64,000 nucleotides of DNA from Verrucomicrobiia bacterium (lineage in GTDB: Bacteria > Verrucomicrobiota > Verrucomicrobiia > Limisphaerales > DSYF01), in the NCBI GenBank assembly GCA_035765895.1, contig DASTWL010000088.1:1-64000 (forward strand). Reading direction: 5' to 3'. The position numbers and the translations under genes are program-made. This document shows positions 59,665 to 64,000 of this stretch, piece by piece. Under the pieces are notes generated by a model. That model made no database searches. It had not been told where the DNA came from and was given only the letters and a program-made list of their open reading frames with translations. The stretch's first letter is position 1, and each line of letters opens with the position of its first letter.

Positions 59665-62600
59665 ATGCGACAACGGTTGAAAACCCACTTTGTGATTCTA
59701 TGCCTGGCCGGCATGATTGCGGGGCGTTGCGCCTTGGCGCAGGGATCGGTTGCGCCGGTGGTGCCCATGCTCGCGCAGCCCTTCGCGCTTACGAATGTGA
59801 TGCTGTTGGACGGCCCCGTTCGCGAGGCGATGCTGCGGGACAAGGCCTATCTGCTGAGCCTCGATCCGAACCGGTTCCTTTACAATTTCCGGGTCAACTA
59901 CGGCCTCGCGACTTCGGCGACACCCTACGGCGGCTGGGACAGTCCCGGCAGCGAACAGCGGGGGTGCGTGGTGGGGCATTATCTGACGGCCTGTTCGCAG
60001 ATGTATGCCAGCACGGGCGACCCGCAGCTCAAGGCCCGGGTGGATTTCATCGTCGCGCAGTGGGCGCAGTGCCAGGCGCTCGCCACCAACGCAGGCTTTC
60101 ACGCCGGCTATTTGTCCGGCTTTCCCGAATCGCACATTGATCGCGTGGTGAATCTGCAGCCCGTGTGGGCGCCCTGGTATGCGATTCATAAAATCATGGC
60201 TGGCCTCCTCGATGCCTACCAGTGGTGTCACAACGCCCAGGCGCTCACCGTGCTGAAGAACGAGGCGGGCTGGGTGCAATACCGCATCGACCAGCTCACC
60301 ACCAATCAGGTGCAGGCGATGCTGGACAATGAGTTTGGCGGCATGGGTGAAGTGCTGGCCAACCTTTACGCCGTCACCGGCAACCCGGACCATCTGCGGC
60401 TGGCCCGGGCCTTTGATCATGCGCGCCTGTTCGATCCGCTCGCGGCGGACATCGATCCGCTGGACGGCTATCATGCCAACACGCAAATCCCGAAAATGAT
60501 CGCCGCGGCGCGCGAATACGAGTTGACGGGCGACAGCCGTTACCATGAAATCGCCACCTTCTTCTGGCAGCGCGTGGCGCAGCATCGCTCGTTCGTAATC
60601 GGCGGGCACGGGGACCACGAGTTCTTCTTTCCGATTGCGGATTTTCCGCGGCATCTCAGCGCGGAAACGTGCGAAACCTGCAACACCTACAACATGCTCA
60701 AGCTGACGCGGCATCTGTTTGCCTGGCAGCCGGACGCGGTCACGATGGATTTCTACGAGCGGGCCTTGTTCAACCACATCCTGGCGTCGCAGGAGCCGGA
60801 GCAGGGTATGTTCACGTATCTCGTTTCACTCAAGCCCGGACACTTCAAGACCTATTCGACGCCGGAAAACTCCTTCTGGTGTTGCGTGGGCACGGGCATG
60901 GAAAATCACTCCAAATATGGCGACACCATTTTCTTTCACGGCACCAACTCGCTTTACGTGAACTTGTTCATCGCCGCGCAACTGAGCTGGCCCGAGCAGG
61001 GGGTGACGCTCCGGCAGGACACGAGCTTTCCGGAGAGCAGTCTGACGCGTCTCACGTGGCAATGCGCAGGCCCGGTGGCGCTGGACCTCAAGATCCGGCA
61101 ACCCGCGTGGGCGACGACGGGGCTGCGCGTGACCGTCAACGGCGCGGCGCAAAATCTGCCAAACGGTCCCGGCACCTACGCCACGCTTTCACGCGTCTGG
61201 CAAAACGGAGACGTCGTGGACATCGAGCTGCCGATGACCCTGCACACCGAGCCGTTGCCGCAGGACACGAACACGGTGGCATTCCTGTATGGCCCCATTG
61301 TGCTGGCGGGCGAACTCGGCACGGCGGGCATGCCGGGGAGCGATTTTGCAGGCGGTCAGCTTGATTACGTGGGCGTGGCTGATCCGCTGGTGCCGGTGCT
61401 GGTGGGTGACGATGCCACGTTGCTGAATCACATCACGCCTGCGGCCGGCGAGCCGCTTGCATTTCAAACGCACGGGCTCGGGCAGCCGCAGGATGTGACG
61501 TTGATTCCCTTCTATCGGCTGCATCATCAGCGTTATTCGGTTTACTGGCAGCGCTACCTGCCGGCCGCGTGGACGCAGCAGGCCGCGCAGATTGCCGCGG
61601 ATGAGGCGCGCCTCGTGGACCAGGTGGCCATCGGCAATGCTGCTTCCGAAACCGCCCACGATCTGCAAAGCCAGAACAGCAACACGGGAAACGCCTTTGG
61701 CCTCAACTGGCGCGATGCCAACAACGGCGGCTGGTTCAGCTACCGGTTGGCCGTGCGGCCGAACGAAGCCGTGCAGCTGGTGGTGAAGTATTGGGGCAGC
61801 GACACCGGCGGGCGGGTGTTCGACATCCTGGTGGACGGGCAGAACCTCGCCACGCAGACGCTCGACAACAATCAGCCCGGCCAGCTCTTTGACGTTGCCT
61901 ATTCCGTGCCGCCCGAATGGACGTCGGGCAAGACGAACGTGACCGTCCAATTCCAGGCCCACAGCGGTTTGATGGCGGGCGGCATATTCGGGTTGCGGTT
62001 GCAAACCACCTTTGATCCGGGAGCGTTGATGACGTTGAGCCTGAACGTGACGCCGCATCCGGCGCCCGATGTGCGCCAGAGCGCGCAGGCGCTGGCGACG
62101 TATCAAAACCTCGCCGATCATCCGGTGCCGGGCAGTCCGTGGCTCGTCTTCACGTCCAGTGACACAAACGTTTTCACGGTCAGCACCAATGGCGTCATTC
62201 AACCGGTGCGCGGCGGCACGGCAACCTTGACGGCCAAATATCTCGGCCTGACGGCGTCCCGGCCCGTGACGGTGACCAACCGTCCGCCGCCCGCGCCGCG
62301 CCATCGTTACTCCTTCAACGCGGCGAATGTCGTAAACGGCACGAACGTGGTGGATGCCTGGCATCCGGACGAGGCGATGTGGCGGGCCGTGTTGCGTGGT
62401 CAGGCGGTCATCAGCGACGGACAGCTCGTGTTGAACGGCGCGACCGGCACATTCGTGGAATTGCCGTCGGGGTTGTTCAATGGTTACGACGCCGTCACCG
62501 TGGAGGCGTGGGCCGCCTTCGACAATTCGCCCGTGTGGTCCTATCTCTTCGCGTTTGGCGACACGCTCGGCTCGGGGCAGGGGGCCGGCGGTTTCTGGTT

Positions 62601-63171
62601 CACGCCGCATTCCGGCTTTGGTGACCACCGGCTGATTCTCTCCGATGTTCCCGGCGATGAATGGCTGGTTACGCGGTCCGGTGTCCTCGACAACCAAGGG
62701 TTGAAACACATCGTGGCGGTGATTGATCCCGATTACGGCTACGAGGCGCTGTATCTCGACGGCGTTCTGGTGAACGAACGCAACGACGTGCCGTTCGGCA
62801 TGAACGCCCTGACGAATGCGCACAGTTATCTGGGCAAATCGACGTTCGCGTGGGATCCGTTCATGGTTGGCCGCATTCGCGAAGTGCGCCTCTATCAGGG
62901 ACGCTGGTCGGCGGCGGACGTGTCGGCCTCGTTTGCGGCGGGCCCCGCGCGCGTGCCGGTGCAATTGCACACCGCAGCAGACGCGGCGAGCCAACGCTGT
63001 GTGTTGTCCTGGGTGCCGGCGGACACCAACGTGTCGTTGCAGTGGGCCACCAATCTGGGGCCGACCACGGCGTGGGTCGATTTGGCGCTGACGCCGGTGG
63101 TGAGCAACGAACAATGCGTGGTGACGTTGCCGCTGACGAATGCCGCGATGTTTTTCCGGCTGAAACTGTAA
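59665..63171 (+). CDS. Secreted multidomain GH127 enzyme (beta-L-arabinofuranosidase type)
   Basis: 1168 residues. Signal peptide (HFVILCLAGMIAGRCALAQ). The GH127/DUF1680 catalytic domain spans about 40-640, with start FALTNVMLLDGPVREAMLRD and GGWDSPGSEQRGCVVGHYLT. Its zinc site has Glu 334 and Cys 336 (SAETCETC) and the Cys 406-Cys 407 pair (FWCCVGTG); in characterised members the first Cys of such a pair is the nucleophile. Behind it come a DUF4986-like strand domain, a Big_2-like Ig domain (SPWLVFTSSDTNVFTVSTNG), a LamG-like domain (AVTVEAWAAFDNS ... SYLGKSTFAWDPFMVGRIRE) and a short C-terminal domain. The ATG at 59665 is preferred over GTG 59641. It likely trims L-arabinofuranose from plant glycoproteins or arabinans. 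Confidence 0.88.
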   Translation: MRQRLKTHFVILCLAGMIAGRCALAQGSVAPVVPMLAQPFALTNVMLLDGPVREAMLRDKAYLLSLDPNRFLYNFRVNYGLATSATPYGGWDSPGSEQRGCVVGHYLTACSQMYASTGDPQLKARVDFIVAQWAQCQALATNAGFHAGYLSGFPESHIDRVVNLQPVWAPWYAIHKIMAGLLDAYQWCHNAQALTVLKNEAGWVQYRIDQLTTNQVQAMLDNEFGGMGEVLANLYAVTGNPDHLRLARAFDHARLFDPLAADIDPLDGYHANTQIPKMIAAAREYELTGDSRYHEIATFFWQRVAQHRSFVIGGHGDHEFFFPIADFPRHLSAETCETCNTYNMLKLTRHLFAWQPDAVTMDFYERALFNHILASQEPEQGMFTYLVSLKPGHFKTYSTPENSFWCCVGTGMENHSKYGDTIFFHGTNSLYVNLFIAAQLSWPEQGVTLRQDTSFPESSLTRLTWQCAGPVALDLKIRQPAWATTGLRVTVNGAAQNLPNGPGTYATLSRVWQNGDVVDIELPMTLHTEPLPQDTNTVAFLYGPIVLAGELGTAGMPGSDFAGGQLDYVGVADPLVPVLVGDDATLLNHITPAAGEPLAFQTHGLGQPQDVTLIPFYRLHHQRYSVYWQRYLPAAWTQQAAQIAADEARLVDQVAIGNAASETAHDLQSQNSNTGNAFGLNWRDANNGGWFSYRLAVRPNEAVQLVVKYWGSDTGGRVFDILVDGQNLATQTLDNNQPGQLFDVAYSVPPEWTSGKTNVTVQFQAHSGLMAGGIFGLRLQTTFDPGALMTLSLNVTPHPAPDVRQSAQALATYQNLADHPVPGSPWLVFTSSDTNVFTVSTNGVIQPVRGGTATLTAKYLGLTASRPVTVTNRPPPAPRHRYSFNAANVVNGTNVVDAWHPDEAMWRAVLRGQAVISDGQLVLNGATGTFVELPSGLFNGYDAVTVEAWAAFDNSPVWSYLFAFGDTLGSGQGAGGFWFTPHSGFGDHRLILSDVPGDEWLVTRSGVLDNQGLKHIVAVIDPDYGYEALYLDGVLVNERNDVPFGMNALTNAHSYLGKSTFAWDPFMVGRIREVRLYQGRWSAADVSASFAAGPARVPVQLHTAADAASQRCVLSWVPADTNVSLQWATNLGPTTAWVDLALTPVVSNEQCVVTLPLTNAAMFFRLKL

Positions 63172-63221
63172 ACAGAGGAGATGTTGGTGGGCGCCGGTGT
63201 GCCCCGTGATTTTTCCTGTTT

Positions 63222-63239
63222 GTCACCCAATCATGCGAC
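63222..63239 (+). repeat. Repeated 18-base motif, copy 2
   Basis: GTCACCCAATCATGCGAC, 17 of 18 bases identical to 59368-59385, followed at once by TGTGAGGGTGG. It lies in the 277-base gap between the GH127 gene and the terminal surface-protein gene. No terminator or strong hairpin was seen in that gap. Confidence 0.6.
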
Positions 63240-63448
63240 GTGTGAGGGTGGAATGCATCGCCTAGTCTGCGACTTACCTTGTTTTACACCCCGGTTCAGT
63301 TTGCGCGCTTCTCGGCGTTGCTTTGTCAACGGCGGTCGCGGCTGTCGTCTGGCAGCGTCTCCCAAACGATGTGCACACCCCGGCATCCGGCGTGAACGGA
63401 TCACCGATGTATTTCAAGGACCCTGCAAACCCCCATAACAAAAGAACC

Positions 63449-64000
63449 ATGAACCCAACCCCTCATCGATCGGAAATAAGAACCTTGCTTGGTGTTGCTG
63501 CCTGCGCTGCGCTGGCGGTCGGCCCCGGTTTGACGACCCGCGCGGCGGATCGCTTCTGGAACGCTGGCACGGCCAGTTACACCAACGCCGCCAACTGGAC
63601 GGGCGGTGTGGTCCCAGGCTCGCTGGACAACGCCATCAACGACAACGGCACCAACAATGTCGTGCAGATCAACGCCGGTGATCCCGACTGGACGGTCAGT
63701 CAGATTCGCGGCGGCAACAGCCTCGGCAACGGGGCGTTCGCGCAGAATGGCGCCACGGTGAGGACGCTGGGAACCAACTACAACGGCCCGGTCATTTCCG
63801 AGTTTTTTACGCCCTTCCGCCTGGGCGTGGTCGCGGCGGACACGGGTGTTTACACCTTGAATGATGGCACGCTCAACTACGGCACCGGCCCGCTGCACGT
63901 CGGCGAAGTCGGCACCGGCATTCTGAACATCAATGGCGGCACGCTTACGGGCAGCGGCGTGTTCACTGTAAATTCGGGGGGCATCGCCGTTCCCAATCCA
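63449..64000 (+). CDS. Beta-strand-repeat surface protein (N-terminal part, runs off the window)
   Basis: 184 codons are open from ATG 63449 to the window end without a stop. N-terminus: signal-like TLLGVAACAALAVGPGLTTRAAD. Then a pattern typical of autotransporter-associated or PEP-CTERM-linked proteins: FWNAGTASYTNAANWTGG, VVPGSLDNAINDNGTNNVV, then Gly/Thr/Asn-rich repeats LNDGTLNYGTGPLHVGEVGT, GILNINGGTLTGSGVFTVNS. It is probably exported and very long. C-terminal sorting signal and total length are unseen. Confidence 0.82.
   Translation, partial: MNPTPHRSEIRTLLGVAACAALAVGPGLTTRAADRFWNAGTASYTNAANWTGGVVPGSLDNAINDNGTNNVVQINAGDPDWTVSQIRGGNSLGNGAFAQNGATVRTLGTNYNGPVISEFFTPFRLGVVAADTGVYTLNDGTLNYGTGPLHVGEVGTGILNINGGTLTGSGVFTVNSGGIAVPNP

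Overview
The window is a GC-rich (about 62% by eye), densely coding bacterial chromosome segment with about 57 protein genes, one tRNA and one gene running off the right edge. Gene content fits a Gram-negative, polysaccharide-degrading member of the Verrucomicrobiota, probably near Limisphaerales/Pedosphaera. The pointers are lipid A synthesis (lpxB), a TIGR03790-family protein, secreted glycan-active enzymes with signal peptides, a large SSS sugar symporter operon, a terminal beta-strand-repeat surface protein, and frequent ATGA start/stop overlaps. No rRNA or marker gene was available, so this placement is inference.

Layout. 1-4.05 kb: a structured element, a small basic protein with its own terminator, then a minus-strand run DHH phosphoesterase - rph - histidine phosphatase - prmA. 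4.15-9.1 kb: plus-strand SDR, LarA-family racemase, YkgJ-like Cys protein, BtpA-family protein and rhamnulokinase. 9.3-14.0 kb: an EF-G-2-type GTPase and a secreted GH2 enzyme. 14.15-16.7 kb: tRNA-Phe followed by a lower-GC patch (truncated amidohydrolase, TRIC-family channel, M20 amidohydrolase, IS1380-type transposase scrap) that looks like a decayed insertion. 16.9-24.7 kb: uvsE, a YdcF-like protein, a secreted EEP nuclease/phosphatase, TIGR03790, an MBL hydrolase, an AT-rich orphan, recN and a CheY-like regulator. 24.9-27.0 kb: TolC and its TetR/CerR-type regulator with a perfect operator. 27.05-32.3 kb: galactose operon galK - SSS symporter - small membrane protein - galM - SGNH hydrolase. 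32.7-36.0 kb: RbsD/FucU mutarotase - zinc dehydrogenase - lactonase - GH43 cluster. 36.0-50.1 kb: mostly housekeeping (LysR regulator, rpsO, pnp, DsbD-like protein, PLD protein, secA, FHA protein, xseB, dxs). 50.2-55.9 kb: envelope lipids (Gfo/Idh - lpxB - two small genes; plsY - gpsA; thrH). 56.0-64.0 kb: secreted pectate-lyase-like lipoprotein, carotenoid-type membrane protein, beta-trefoil protein, a structured leader with an orphan terminator, a 1168-residue GH127 enzyme and a beta-strand-repeat protein.

How it fits together. The accessory genes read as a plant cell-wall sugar economy. GH2, GH43, GH127 and PL1 enzymes release galactose, arabinose or uronides; GalM, GalK and the SSS carrier take up and phosphorylate galactose; rhamnulokinase handles a deoxy-sugar ketose; and the 32.7-36 kb cluster looks like an oxidative route (mutarotate, oxidise to lactone, hydrolyse). 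The most unusual non-coding feature is the 59.3-59.6 kb region upstream of the GH127 gene. It has a 19-position stem with one mismatch, a second copy of the 3' arm that could pair instead, a (TTGG)5 tract and a strong terminator with no gene of its own upstream on that strand.
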